Origin: Congeria kusceri
Lineage: Eukaryota; Mollusca; Bivalvia; Myida; Dreissenidae
Reading direction: 5' to 3'
Assembly (NCBI GenBank): GCA_027627225.1
Contig: CM051034.1
Span: forward strand, 14,437,480-14,501,479
DNA: 64,000 bases
Below are positions 25,897 to 38,400 of the stretch, piece after piece (position 1 is the first letter of the stretch; every line of letters starts with the position of its first letter). The notes beneath the pieces were generated by a model, which was not told the DNA's origin, searched no databases, and worked only from the letters and a program-made list of their open reading frames with translations. The position numbers and the translations under genes are program-made.

Positions 25897-27378
25897 TGCT
25901 TCATCTAGCAAACATTGTGTTGTAAGATGGAATGCTGAGGAACAAGGCCAAACGTTCAATTAAAATATGTTTAAAAAATCTTTAAAAATACTTAGAGGCA
26001 TTAAATGGCCATACTGTTTCGCTGTTTGGAAGCAAAAATATACTGCTTCAAAAGCACGTTTACACTATGGTGTTATACAACTGCATATGGACACAATACT
26101 CATTTAAATGTGCAGACTGTGAGAAAATGGATAAAAACCTAATTTTTAGTTGATAATGACCGAACGCAATGTCTAATAGGAACGGATAAAAACCATACCA
26201 ACGCATAAAACGTGAAGGATAAACACCTAACCAACTAATTTTCTATATAAATGAATTTATGTACATGTAAGATGAACGACTGTAATGGGCCTTTATATAT
26301 GTTCCTATTTTCATTCAAATCTTATTGCATAATTTGCTCGTTCACTAGTGACAACGTTTATTTATATCTTTTCATGACAGAAACTATGGACCACTTTAAA
26401 TGTCATCGATATGAGGAGGCACCATGAAGACCTTTGTTAAAATATCGCGAGTTTGTGCTGGACGAAAATAATGGGAAATAAAGTATGTCCTGATATGGTG
26501 CCAAACGATTTGAAAAGACAAAAAAAAGACGACGTAGTTATAATTAAAAATAATTAAAGTGGAACAGGAAATGCGAATACCCCTTTAAAATATAAAAGCA
26601 TAAAGCACATTAAAAGTGACCCTCATTTGAATATTTCTGAACGTCCAAAGTTTAATTAGTGTGTATATTGCTTCTTGTGTCAGTTTAGAGGACATGATTG
26701 AACAATGCCATTCGAAACATAGAGACAATGTTTTAAAATACGATCTACATGTCAAAATTACATAAGGAACTATTCCTTCCGCTATTACATAAAGTGGCAA
26801 GGAACTTGTAATAAAATATAATATTGTTTTTATCCGAAAGAAACAGAGAAGCCATGGGACTGTAAATACACCTGTAAAGGCATTTGAATACAGAATTAAA
26901 CAATAATTACACCAAAAGAAATAAGCTCAGCATCGGAATCTTATTGTTTTTAGGTTGTTAGGTAATTATCCTTTTTACGTGTGTACTTAACCATCACAGT
27001 TCCTACGTCGGTCAGGAATTATCCGCAGGCCCATAACCACTTCAGAATAAAAACAATAATTTATCAATAAACATCAACTTTAAACTTTGATATGATTACA
27101 CTTGGTCATATAAATGTTCATTTTTATTACAAGTTACTTCTGCATTTACAAATATTTTAAATCGGTCGGACACAAAATGTTCTTTATGAAGACTTTTTCG
27201 AGTACATTTTAACGACGTCCAGCATCATAGAGTAATTGTCGAACAAGATATTGAGTACATAAAGTACAGGACACAATAGTTATTAAAAGCTTTACGCTGA
27301 TACTCAACACAAATACAAAAACATGAAAAAAAAAATTGAAAAATAATAACATACTTTGTATCTGTGTCCGCCTTACTG
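25897..27378. other. no feature recognised
   Basis: AT-rich DNA with no repeat array or coding signal. A tandem of short unit repeats begins at 27379. Confidence 0.4.
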
Positions 27379-27505
27379 GCACTGCTTTAGGCTCGCTGCA
27401 CTGCTTTAGGCTCGCTGCACTGCGTTAGGCTCGCTGCACTGCTTTAGGCTCGCTGCACTGCGTTAGGCTCGCTGCACTGCTTTAGGCTCGCTGCACTGCG
27501 TTAGG
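27379..27505 (+). repeat. 19-bp minisatellite, about 7 units, mostly alternating two variants
   Basis: Unit GCACTGCTTTAGGCTCGCT. Successive units read CTTTAGG, CTTTAGG, CGTTAGG, CTTTAGG, CGTTAGG, CTTTAGG, CGTTAGG, so the later part is a 38-bp dimer repeat. Confidence 0.93.
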
Positions 27506-28799
27506 ATTGTCAGGGTACAGGCCGTGTTTCACGGAATGAAAAAAAAACTGTAGAAATCGTCTTTAAAACAAGTCTCAGTGTGTCATTACAGAAAAGTGGT
27601 TTAAACTAGTTAGCATTCGCTTTTTTATTTTATTTTATTTTATCGGTAATATAACTATCACCAAGTATTATATGTTAACGCAAAGTTTAATTTTGTTAAA
27701 CTGTCTGAATTGTCATACATTTGCGCTCATGTTCTGACAATGCGTCTGACAATGTTCACAAAAGAAGCATTGCGTAAAATGTCTTCCGTATTGCGCAAGA
27801 ATACATGTCCTTTTCAATTTAAAGTAAATTAATGGTTAATTTCATTTTGAGACACAAAACAGGTCCTCATGTTGAGATTTAATCAATTCAACTTTAATTA
27901 TGAACACAACATTGATATTGGTACATGTAATTTCGTACTGTTGTGTCAGCATATTAAATTTTGATAACATTTGTCTTTTCGTAATGACTCTATATTTCAC
28001 CTTTTATGATTGCTTTTGTATTATATGTATCCCAGAAACATTCTAGAAATGTAAATTGTTTGACAGTAAGGTTATTTTTACACATTTTAATGATATTACA
28101 CTTACATTTGACGTTGATAACATAAATAGTAATACCACTTTATGATAACAGATAAAATAGAGCAGTAATAGTAGTCACAAAAGAGTGTGATTTGATTTAC
28201 ACAAGCTGGCAAAAATTCTAAATTGCCAGAGTTCATTCGCATGGGTTGTTCTTGTCGACAATTTGTATGTAGAAAATGTGTCCATTTACACATATTTCTT
28301 ATTTATTATTTATATACGTTTGTTATTACTTTCACTAGGTATAAGTCCGTGTAGCAAATAAACTAAACTTACAGCGATTAGTTCATCATAACACACTCTC
28401 AGCTGTGGTTAATGGAAAAGTTCTTGTTGGCAAGTTTCTTGTTTGCTTAGATTTTAGCTGCCGTTGTTTCACTGTACATCGTCAAAACACATACGTAGCT
28501 TTAATTAAATTCAATGTTTATTATTTTATTTAAACCGAGTGGAGACATCGAAAGGTAACCTAACCGTGGCAAACTGCTTTTTTTTTATTGTTACTTTTAA
28601 CGTGTACGCTATACTGACCAGTTACCAATCGTCCGAAATACATAGAGTCATAGACCGTTAAATATGAGCCGCATCATTATTGAAACGAGCAATTTCATTT
28701 TCTGCTGCCGTCTCTTGAAATAACTATTCAACCCACTCAATAACAGGCGTACATGATAACATTTGGTGGCGGCCATAAAACGGCTCAATCGGATCACTC
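27506..28799. other. no feature recognised
   Basis: AT-rich DNA with TTTTATTTTATTTTATTTTA at about 27624. No coding signal. Confidence 0.4.
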
Positions 28800-29299
28800 C
28801 TCACAAATTTCTCTTATTTGTTCTTGAGACGTAAGTGATATTGCTGCGCGAATTAGATCTTTAGTGCGGGACAGATTGCTCGGTGGCCGTACAAGCGAAG
28901 TAATCCGTTTATTTTGATCAATAAGGATGTATGTAACCAACGATCGCTAACACTGGTTTTGCAGGAACCTTTTACAGCATTTTCGATGAGATTGAGTGGA
29001 CCGAACTCAAGGGATTATTCTGTTCTTGCTGTCTTCATAGCTTTCTTTATACTTGGTTAATGAACAAAAACTAGTAATTCCGTACGTTGTAAAGTGACAT
29101 TTACACAAGCGTAGCTCCGGAAATTTCGTTGTACAGTATTTGTTGTGATTTATGTGTAAAAAGCGTGAAACAGGAAATGTATTCCATTGACCAAACGCAA
29201 CAGGTATGCGTTTTATATTACGTTACTGCGACATAATTTTGGTATAAAATTAATATGTTCCAAAACGTTTCTGAACGTAATAAACATTTGTGAGCACTA

Positions 29300-29762
29300 C
29301 ACGTAGATTTACAAATAAATTTTAGGTCACGTAGATTTGCAATTACGTGTTAGGTCACGTAGATTTGCAATGAAATTTATTTTACGTAGATTTGCAATTA
29401 AATTCATTTCTCGAAGATTTGCAATTAAATTCATTTCACGTAGATTTGCTATTAAATGTTAGGTCACGTAGATTTGCAGTTACATTTTAGGTCACGTAGA
29501 TTTGCAATTAAATTTTAGGTAACGTAGGTTTGCAATTACATTTTAGGTCACGTAGATTTGCAATTAAATTTTAGGTCACGTAGATTTGCAATTAAATTTA
29601 TTTCTCGTAGATTTGCATTTAAATTTTAGGTCACGTTGATCGGCAATTACATTTATTTCAAATAGATTTGAAATGGAATTAAATTTTGGTCACGTAGATT
29701 TGCAATTAAATTAATGTCACGCAGATTTGTTATTAAATTTTATTTTAGGTCACGTAGATTAT
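29300..29762 (+). repeat. 28-bp tandem repeat, about 16-17 units
   Basis: Unit about CACGTAGATTTGCAATTAAA + TTTTAGGT. Units vary in length and sequence (TTTCTCGTAG, GTTGATCGG), so it is older than the 49-bp array. Confidence 0.92.
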
Positions 29763-30462
29763 TACATTTTTGGTAAAAACGTATTAACCAGTCTTTTTGT
29801 CTGAAATATTTGATTAATTTCATTCGATACATCGCGTTTAATATTTCCGTTATTGGTAGGTATATGGCAAATTAAGGTTTCTACGCAATAAATGTATTAA
29901 ATATAAAAAAGTTACAATTCATAGAACATAACTGTGAGGTAATTGTTCTTTATGAACATATACAATATTCGTGAGGTTTTCTATATGTACGATCCGTGTA
30001 TGTGATTTGTTTCCATCAAATTACTAACATGAAAGAAAGATGTCAATTATTATAACCGTTTTGATTACATACTATTCGACATGCATTTACACCAATACTG
30101 TTCAAGCGCCACTTTTAGCTTTCTAGTATATCAAATTCAACACCCAGCGTAATGAACTTATTAATCCAACTGTTGCATAATGTTATAAGTACAATTTGTA
30201 TACGGTAGTTTTATTTCTTATGCACATAATACTCGTAGCTTTGCATTTTTTATACGCACTTAAATTGAAACTTGTGTAGGATGTTAAAAAGAGAACACAC
30301 ATAATATAAAAACAACGATTTTAATTTTGTATCATAGACAAAAATTTGATTGGACGCTAACAATATTTCAATATCAGTTAGCTTGACAATCGTTCGTTTT
30401 GTGGGCGAATTATTTCTTCAACGAGACTTTTTAATTGATTCGCGAAGCTAATACGTGAAAAT

Positions 30463-30651
30463 GCACAGGCTAATCCGGCACGGTACTTTCCGCTTTTATG
30501 GTATTTTCTGTTACAAGAAAGTCTCTTCTAAACATAAATCCATTGTAGGCGGAAAGTACCGTCCTGGATTCATATGTGCGGACTGCACAGGCTAATCCGG
30601 GACGACACTTTACGCACGTACATTAAGACCGGTTTTCCAACGACGCGTCTC
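30463..30651. mobile_element. family P element, copy 3 (left end truncated)
   Basis: Same spacer (TTCTAAACATAAATCCATTG) and right hairpin plus right TIR (GGTTTTCCAACGACGCGTCTC). The left TIR is missing. It lies in module copy 3 and is followed by the same AAATGTATT seen after copy 2. Confidence 0.8.
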
Positions 30652-30869
30652 AAATGTATTTTAATTCCCTTTCATAAAGTTGCAGTCTCGTAATAGCATC
30701 GTCTTCCAAGACGTTTGATGTCATCTGTCATATTGCTGCATGGTTAATTTGACATGTTTGTGTCGTTGGACAACGTACATTTTGTATTTTCTTTCGAAAC
30801 AGAGATACGTGTCAGGGCCGGACGCAGACGAGGCTTGGCCGGGGGGGACGGGCTGGACTAAGATGATGT

Positions 30870-31165
30870 AGAATTGGTAGTGACAGTAATTTTAGCAGTA
30901 GTTGCAACAGCAGCAGCAGTAGTTGTAGTGGTGGTGGTAGCAGCAGCACAAGTAGTAGCAATAACATCAGCAACAGCTGCAGCAGCAGCAGTAATAGTAG
31001 TAGTAGTAGTACTAGTAGTATTAGTAGTATTAGTAGAACTAGAAGTAGCAGTATAGTAGTAGTAGTAGTAGTAGTTGTTGTTGTTGTAGTAGTAGTAGTA
31101 GTAGCACAAGGAGCAATAACATCAGCAACAGCTGCAGCAGTAATAATAATAGCAGTAGTATGCAC
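30870..31165 (+). repeat. compound AGT/AGC/AAC trinucleotide microsatellite
   Basis: Long run of GTAGTAGTA, GCAGCAGCA and TTGTTGTTG. It gives Val/Ala-, Thr- and Leu-rich frames on both strands that are not genes. Flanked by GGCCGGGGGGGACGGG. Confidence 0.95.
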
Positions 31166-31185
31166 TGATGCTACATTTATTGCGT

Positions 31186-33425
31186 AGAAACCTTAATCGT
31201 TGTTTATTGGCCTATGAACAACGTAGGAATTTAACAACGAGGGCGTTAACCATAAGAACGAAAAATCGTGGTTTGTTTACAGATTAACACCGATAAACCA
31301 AAACTTATATCGATTCTAACATGACTTGACAACATCTTCTGCAATTACAGTGCAAACTATATGTTACAGTTTCGGAAGTACTTTTTCGAGTTGTTTATTG
31401 GCAATTTAACAACGGAAATTCAGCGCGTATTATGTTAGAATATATAATCGACTAGCTTTTTTTGTAATACATTCAACATGTGTGACTTCAAAACAAGTCA
31501 TTTCATCAATGTTGATTTATATGCATTCATCTGGTTGTATGTATCCTCTTTTACACTGAATATTTCCGAACAAAACACAAGATCGCGAAGGGAACACGTC
31601 GAAATGGGTGTATATCTTGAGTAATTGGATTATGGGACACAAAACAGACCAGCTCTTTGAGGTATAATCAATTGTGTCTGGCATCTATTCCCTAACACAT
31701 TGTCTTGTGAATGACCCAATGTTGCCGTAAGAAACATTTTGTATCGGGCCTGGTGCGTCTCTGGCCAAACAGTTCAAAGATTCTTATGTTATTCTTAACT
31801 AAAGTTGAAAATGAAAATAAGTCAAAATTAGAATACGTGGTTAAAACACCATACGTTTGAACATGTGCATGATAATCACTTATTATGTATAACATTTAGA
31901 TTAGCATTGCAAGTTGTGTGCCGAAATACTCACACAATGCAGCTCTTTGTCGAAAAAAAAGCACAAAACAACTCTAACATGACACGCTTAGTGTTTTCTA
32001 TAGACAAAGAACACGATTTACCGTTGTTCAACTAACAATAAACAACCGGAAAAAAGTAGTTCCGAAACTGTCAAATATAGTTAGCATTGCAATTGCAGAA
32101 TATGTTGTCAGGTCATGTTAGAATCGAAATAATGTTCGCATTATCGTTGCTTATCGGCTAATAAACAACGATTTGTCGGTAAATTAAATTACTCGGTCGG
32201 TATATTAAATCTCTCGGGCTAACGTCCTCGTAGTTCAATTTCTACGCATCAGAACTGCATATCGTTGTTTATTAGCCGATAAACAACTCTAAATCGAAAA
32301 TTATTTCTTAATTATAACATTGCAGAAGTTAAAGATTTTCACATCTTTGAAAAATAGGATGTCATTTTTCACAAATTGAGATCTTATTCTTCACACATAG
32401 CAGTCCTTTTTTTCACATGTTCTATGAAGTTTGTGATCGCATAAATCTAGTTTTTGATATGCGATGAAATCATATGCTTGCATGATCCGCATGCATACGC
32501 CGTTTTGGGCCAATCACATATTTCACCATTTTAAAATGTGACAGATGAGATCCTATTCTTCACAAGTGGGTGAAAAATATTATTTGGGGAAATATGATCC
32601 TACAGTATATAGCTCGTAACATTCGTGAATGCCATGGTGGATAATGTCGGTACGTTTAAAAGAAAGAAAGCTTGCATATAAATTTATCTATGTAGACATA
32701 CATTGGTTGAGAATTTATTAAAACAATGAAACGTTTTGATGAGTAAGATCCATAACTAATAACTTGTATCGAGAAGATGGAACTAACACGTCTTGAGACA
32801 CCTGCATGTAAAATGTTCATGACAAAGAAATATAAAACATTTATTTTGTCCGGCTCTCTTTTTCAATCAGAAACAATAAAATCAACGTGTGAAACGTTTT
32901 TTTAATAAATACAAAGATATTCCAGAAAAAAAAACGAACATCTATGGTGCTGCTTTTCACATGAAATAGTATAGCAATTCTGCTTCATCAAATAAAACTT
33001 CATATTTTTCATTGGGATTTATGCTTACTAATTATTTGGTGTTTATTGCTTTTCATGATAAAGCATTTCTTCTATTCCTAGAGCGTTATCATGTTCGCAT
33101 GTCTTATATTTTATTGAATAAATATTTTTCGATTTTGAGTTGTTTATCGGTAAATGAGTTCTGATGAGTTCTTATGCGTATAAATTAAACCACGAGGGTG
33201 TCAGGGCGAGTAGTTTAATACAATGTATACGCGCATCCGAACGAAAAATCGTTGTTTATTTACATATAAACAACGAAAAGTTAATATTATTTCGATACTA
33301 ACATGTCCAGGCAACATCTGCAACTATATTTTACAGTTTAGGAACAACTTGTTCGAGGTCTTTATTGGCAGTTTCAGAACTGAAATTTTGCGCGTGTTCT
33401 GTTAGAATATTTATTATTTAAGCTG
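31186..33425. repeat. cluster of palindrome-ended repeats, family Q
   Basis: The motif CGTTGTTTATTAGCCGATAA and its complement occur near 31197-31298, 32141-32290 and 33135-33290. A longer block (CGATTCTAACATGACTTGAC ... ACAGTTTCGGAAG) occurs at 31305-31445, directly again at 33290-33415, and inverted at 32010-32135. Non-coding, likely non-autonomous transposons inserted in or near one another. hAT-like copy C lies in the cluster. Confidence 0.65.
32337..32603 (-). mobile_element. hAT-like MITE, copy C (left end degraded)
   Basis: Right terminus AAATATGATCCTAC at 32603. Interior GTGACAGATGAGATCCTATT and GTTTGTGATCGCAT match the reverse of copy D. Confidence 0.7.
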
Positions 33426-34057
33426 TGTCATTTTCATCAATAGTTTCGTATCATACATATGTGTTGTCCTGTTGTCATATTGACATTGTATTGCTTATAT
33501 TTACGTGGGTTCTATTTTGTTTACAGGGTATTTTATAGTTTTGTTTTGCACGATGGTTGTCGTTTTATTTTGTTTCATTTTATAAATAGTTTTATCTCAT
33601 TTTATTTCAATTTGGTTTCATTTTCTTTTCATTTTCATGTGCACGTATATAGGACAGAGGGGCGGCGGACTACAGTGATTCTGCGAGAGGGCTGATCAAG
33701 CATTTGCAAAATGTTTCCTATAATACTATGACAGGATTTTCTGGAGGGGCGGTACAAAAGTTGTTCTTAGTTTTAGGGTGATGGACTACTTACTCTTCAG
33801 TAACTCTTCAATTACACATCGAAGAAACCGGCTTATATTTTAATTCAAAAAAAGTAATAGTTTTAGCATACCTTTACCGAAATATGTTAGTTATTTAATG
33901 AACCCACATGGCGAGTTTAAATAATTAACATAATGTATTAAAAGTATGCTTCAAGTGTTTTATACAATATTTAGCGAGCGATGTATTGAAAATTAGTTTT
34001 AATTTATACGCACGCTACTTATTGCACGGTTAGGCTCCGCCCACCAGTGATATCCCA
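33426..34057. other. no feature recognised
   Basis: T-rich DNA. Short frames such as 33459-33695 reflect T-rich composition. Confidence 0.4.
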
Positions 34058-34061
34058 GTTA

Positions 34062-34377
34062 GGCGTAACAAAATATGTTTGTTTCAGGTTACCCGACCTG
34101 CCCTAAAAAATGTGCCCTGACCCTAGAACATTTTATTTAGTGGGTCAGATATTTTATTTTATTTTACTTTTTTCCAATAATTAAATGTTTTTTGGATAAA
34201 TAAGTGTTTGTTTGGATAGCATTCACTTCAAAACAATGTTTTATGATATTAGAGACATGTTTTAAATATTCATTCAGTTTTAGAATCTTCAAGTTGACCA
34301 TTTACCAAATAAAAAAATACTGATTAAAAAGCCCTATTTTTGGGGCATGTAACCTGAAACAAACATATTTTAACGCC
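34062..34377 (-). mobile_element. PIF/Harbinger-like MITE, copy 2 (inverted relative to 10201-10540)
   Basis: TIRs GGCGTAACAAAATATGTTTG and AAACATATTTTAACGCC, flanked by TTA on both sides. The interior matches copy 1 on the opposite strand (TAGAATCTTCAAGTTGACCA, GGTTACCCGACC). Confidence 0.82.
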
Positions 34378-34380
34378 TTA

Positions 34381-35265
34381 TTGAACACCGCAAAACAAAG
34401 AAAACAAAGTTGCTTACAATCAGCTTACGAAATTGAACTTTTCAACGTTTAAAGATGCGTTCGTACTTTATAAACATACACAAATGGGTGATTGACATTC
34501 TCATTTCTTGGTTTTGCGGATTCGTCATTAAAAGAAAACTAATATATAACCAAAATGCATATAATTGACTAAACAATTTGCCTTACATCTGCTGAACGTT
34601 GCATTTCGTCACTTATATTACAAATCTTCATTTATAACCCAAGCTTCGATGACATTATTTTTGTTTGTTATGTAAACTAACAGCTTTAGCACGCTTGCAT
34701 GATTTGGTGGTTGGTTTCTATCTCAACATATTCATGTGTGTATGTAATTTTATCCGAAAGACTTACATAAAAAACAATGTTTGACGGTGCAGTTTATGAG
34801 AACAATCTTTGTATAATTTGTCCTTGTATGTCCTTTTTCTGTTAGTTTCCCGCTGATATGCTCAAATGATTCTGTATGTAATTGTATATAATTATGCACC
34901 TGTTTGTGTGCTGCGATCGTATACGAGTTATGTATGTTACTAACAGAGTTATGCATTTTGCTAATATAAAGGAATTTGATATTGCTAGTCAAAACATTTT
35001 TCTTTAATTTCAAGTTTAGCTCAAGCTAGGCTTCATGCATGTTCAAACAAATATTACGTACATATCTTGCGCTTAAAATGTCAGTTCAATATGTAGTCAG
35101 TTCAATATGTAGTCGGATTTGTATTTACACTCATTCATCATTGCTTGGTATTATTTTCTATCACACACGTTTTTTTGGCTCAACATTAGATACCGGTACT
35201 TCTTTAATGACAACAATTCTACGATAGCACATAAAACAAGGCCCTTATTGCCCTATCATTTGCAG
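34381..35265. other. upstream flank of the M13 gene; no promoter recognised
   Basis: AT-rich sequence that ends in the acceptor TATCATTTGCAG at 35254-35265. A short tandem TCAGTTCAATATGTAG occurs twice (about 35081-35113). Any non-coding first exon and the promoter cannot be located by eye. Confidence 0.35.
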
Positions 35266-35473
35266 ATGCAGGACGCTCCGTTTGCCGACAGTCGGGCGGG
35301 CTCGGAGGAGGATATGCTGGAATACGACGACGACGCTCTCTTCAATTGCGACGCTTGTCGTCGGCGTCGACGACTGACGACGGTGGAGAAATGTCTGATC
35401 GCGTTCGCCGGCGTCTGTTTGCTCGTCGTGATCATCCTGGCGGCTCATATAGGCGGCAAAGAGGAAGTGAAAC
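35266..35473 (+). CDS. M13 gene exon 1: start codon, cytoplasmic tail, membrane anchor
   Basis: Encodes residues 1-69. The chosen ATG lies directly after a TTTGCAG acceptor, so a non-coding 5' exon probably exists upstream. The frame is open back to 35119, but that part is AT-rich, hydrophobic and unlike the family, so the ATG at 35266 is preferred. It holds an acidic stretch (EEDMLEYDDD), CDAC, five arginines, then a hydrophobic signal anchor (about CLIAFAGVCLLVVIILAAHI). Donor is AAC|GTATGT, one base into a codon. Confidence 0.88.
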
Positions 35474-38400
35474 GTATGTAGTATAGAGTAAAATACAAAT
35501 AGAAAACGATACTTAAATGATTATCTCGGCAGTAACTGTTTTCTCCTTAAAGGCACATAGTCGTTTGAGGTGCTTTGATTTTATATGGCGTTATATAACG
35601 AAATAGACTTTGCTGGAAAAATCAACATGTAACGTAACATGCAGTTATTTGTCGACCTTATATTAAACAGACTGCTGGAATTAAAAATAGTGGAATACTA
35701 TTTATTGTGTTGAGCCATAGAGGCGCAAGGTAAAAAATTTACACCTCAATATTGTAAGTGCAGTCACCATATCAAGTTGAATTACCACATACAGTGAAAT
35801 AGTATAATTGTATTTACGCAGTTAATGTTAAATTTTTTATGTATGTGGTTGCCATGACTATCGTTCTTTAAGTTTTTTTGCGTTTCTTTACGCAGCCCCT
35901 AAGAAATGCGAGTCTAAAGGCTGCCTGGCGGCGGCTAGCTCCCTGTTGAGCGCCATGGACCCCTCGGCGGACCCGTGCGAGGACTTCCACCAGTACGCGT
36001 GCGGAGGCTGGCTGCGGGAGACGCCCATCCCGCCCGGATATCCGCTCTGGGACCGCTTCCAGGAGCTCGCATATAAGAACATGTTCATGCTAAAAACATT
36101 CATAGGTATACGTGTAGCCTTTGCATTATGCCTAGCTTGGCTTACAAATTACGATTGAATCTGTTAGGTTACACGACACGATTGCAAATAAAATTCTTCA
36201 ATATGGTGAATTTTTAATTATCTCATCATACAATATGAGCGCAATCACCTGTCTACATATGTTGACATGGAAAAGTCTAGTAATCATTTCGTACTCTAGT
36301 ATCTCAAATGTAATGTTTATGTGGAAACCCCGAGCCCCTTTATTTACATTATCAGTAATCAGTACTTTCTTCATTTTTTCTAAGGTCAAAACTTAAGTCA
36401 TTAAACGCTTCAATAATTCTTAACTCATATTCACAGAGACGCATGATCTGCACGAAGGCGCTGAAGGAAAGGTCCGCCAGTTCTACACTAGCTGTATGGC
36501 GGAAAACAAAGTTGCGCGCGCAGAGACCCTTAGCAACTTCCGGTCCCTCTTGACCTCTGTAACCCGGCCCGGCCCCGAGGCCTTCGAACTCGAGCCCAGC
36601 CTGCTGGAGATCCACCGACTGAACACGTGGCCCCTATTTCAGGTGTTAGTTGGGCCGGACGAGCGGAAACCGGACAGAAACATCTTAAAGGTATATAAAT
36701 TGTTGTGTTGTTTTAATTATACTCTAAATAGTTATTTATTTTCGCGATAAGAAAACTACATGTTATAAAAACATAAACATACATATTTAATATAATGAGG
36801 TCGTAATGTTGTAGTGGATATGGTGTCCGCCTTGCGACCTGGAGGTCCCGGGTTCGATCCTTATTCAGGGAGCGTTCTCAAGATCTTTCCAAGTACATCA
36901 AGTCCTGGTTCTTCCCAGGACACGACCCGACAGGGTCTCTATAAGCCTAAGGCTTTCGATGCAATCGAGCGAAAATAAATAGGTTTAAACTAAACTGACA
37001 GAATCTTTCGGTAGATTAATGTATATGAACATCTCTCATGATAAAATATATTTCCAACTGAGGTATATTCTTTAAATTGTAAATAATGTTTCAGATCTCA
37101 TCGCCGAATTCATGTATACTTCTTCATTAGTTCGTATAAAATGTACTTTTGCAGACCAACATAAATATGTCTTCACCGAACGTTTCGCTATCGTCAATTT
37201 CATTTTCAGATCGAAGCAGGCGAGTCGCCGTTTCCGTTCGGAATCTTTAAAGAGAAACGGACCAAGGTCCAGGTTTCCGAGCGAAGTTCCAACAACAGCG
37301 ATCCGACCACGAGGTAGGTTTTTGACATACCACCGAGGTCAATCAGACTGAAATTTGTTTAGTGAATTATTTTAAGTAATAACATACTTGGTGTTCTGAC
37401 AAACAACGACCCTGGTGCGAGGTTCACACACCGCAGTTACTGGCCATGCCAACATTGTGTTGTTGTTTTTTAAATCATTTCATTAAAAAATACTTGGTCA
37501 TCGCCTGATGTGCTTTTATGCACTTGCCAAAGCATGGACTTTGAATATAACATTTTAGGACTAACGTGTGTTTAGAAAACAACGTGTTTTTTTTATTTAA
37601 AGTGTTTTAAGTCCTTAATAAATGTAAAGCAATAAAAAATAAAGGAGACCATATTTTGTCTGTATGTTTCGGCACAAGATGACCGAGTTTCGAAATATGT
37701 TTATTGTGTGGTCTTATGCGAATGGAACAGATATTTCGATTATTGAACTAACACATTACAATATTTTTTAATATTCTGATAAAATACATGCTCATTGTTT
37801 TCTTCAAGCCTTCCGACACCCAGTACTTCCGGTGCTGTCCCTGGTGGTTTGGACACTAACGTCACTGACGTCAACGGAACTAACAACGCCACATCCGGTC
37901 TAGAGTACCAGGTGCTCAGTGACGGAAGTTCGTCTTCCACCAAAGCGCCGGTTGGAACAACGGCGGGAGCTCCAATAACCGATTCTACGACAAGGAAACC
38001 TCACATAAAAGATATTCATCCACATCCAAACGAAAACTTCACAGAGGTTTGTTTTAATACTTATGGATATTATACTTATTGTCATTAATTTCGATCTTAG
38101 AGATAAGTATTATGGCCGTCTAGCGGTATAGCAGACATACTTACCTTTGATCATTATTTGTTCGATTGCGTCGAAAACGGAGTGCCAGGTGGCGCATTTA
38201 CATAATTGAAAATCAAGATCAAAACTGTGTTTTGTGCCTTCAGTTGGTGCGGGACTATTTGACGGAAACGACCGAGCTACTCCAACTATTGATGAACAAG
38301 TCACGTGAAGAAGCAGACGAGATCTCCCGAGAGTTGCTGGAGTTGGAAAAGAGAATTTCTTTGGTACCGTGTAACGATTTTTATCCTCTTTTTATATTCT

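Larger units (their letters stand above)
28800..30800 (+). repeat. paralogous non-coding module, copy 3
   Basis: 28810-29050 matches copies 1 and 2 (GATCAATAAGGATGTATGT, GCAGGAACCTTTTACA, GAGATTGAGTGGACCGAAC). 30655-30720 matches the far end (TTAATTCCCTTTCATAAAGTT against copy 1's GAATTCCATTTTATTAAGTT). Between them lie a different tandem array (29300-29762) and a family P element, so each copy gained its own repeats. Confidence 0.65.

Noticed and set aside
30812..31165. Thr/Leu-rich 117-residue frame
   Set aside because: Trinucleotide microsatellite.
35119..35265. Upstream in-frame ATG extending the M13 N-terminus by 49 residues
   Set aside because: The added sequence is AT-rich and hydrophobic and precedes a good splice acceptor; type II M13 proteins do not need it.
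36640..36646. CAG|GTGTTA as an alternative exon 3 donor
   Set aside because: It would drop the conserved VGPD...NIL block; the donor at 36690 keeps it and the phase.
36796..36870. Possible tRNA-Arg gene
   Set aside because: B box present but stems are imperfect and a SINE 3' region follows; it is an intronic SINE head.
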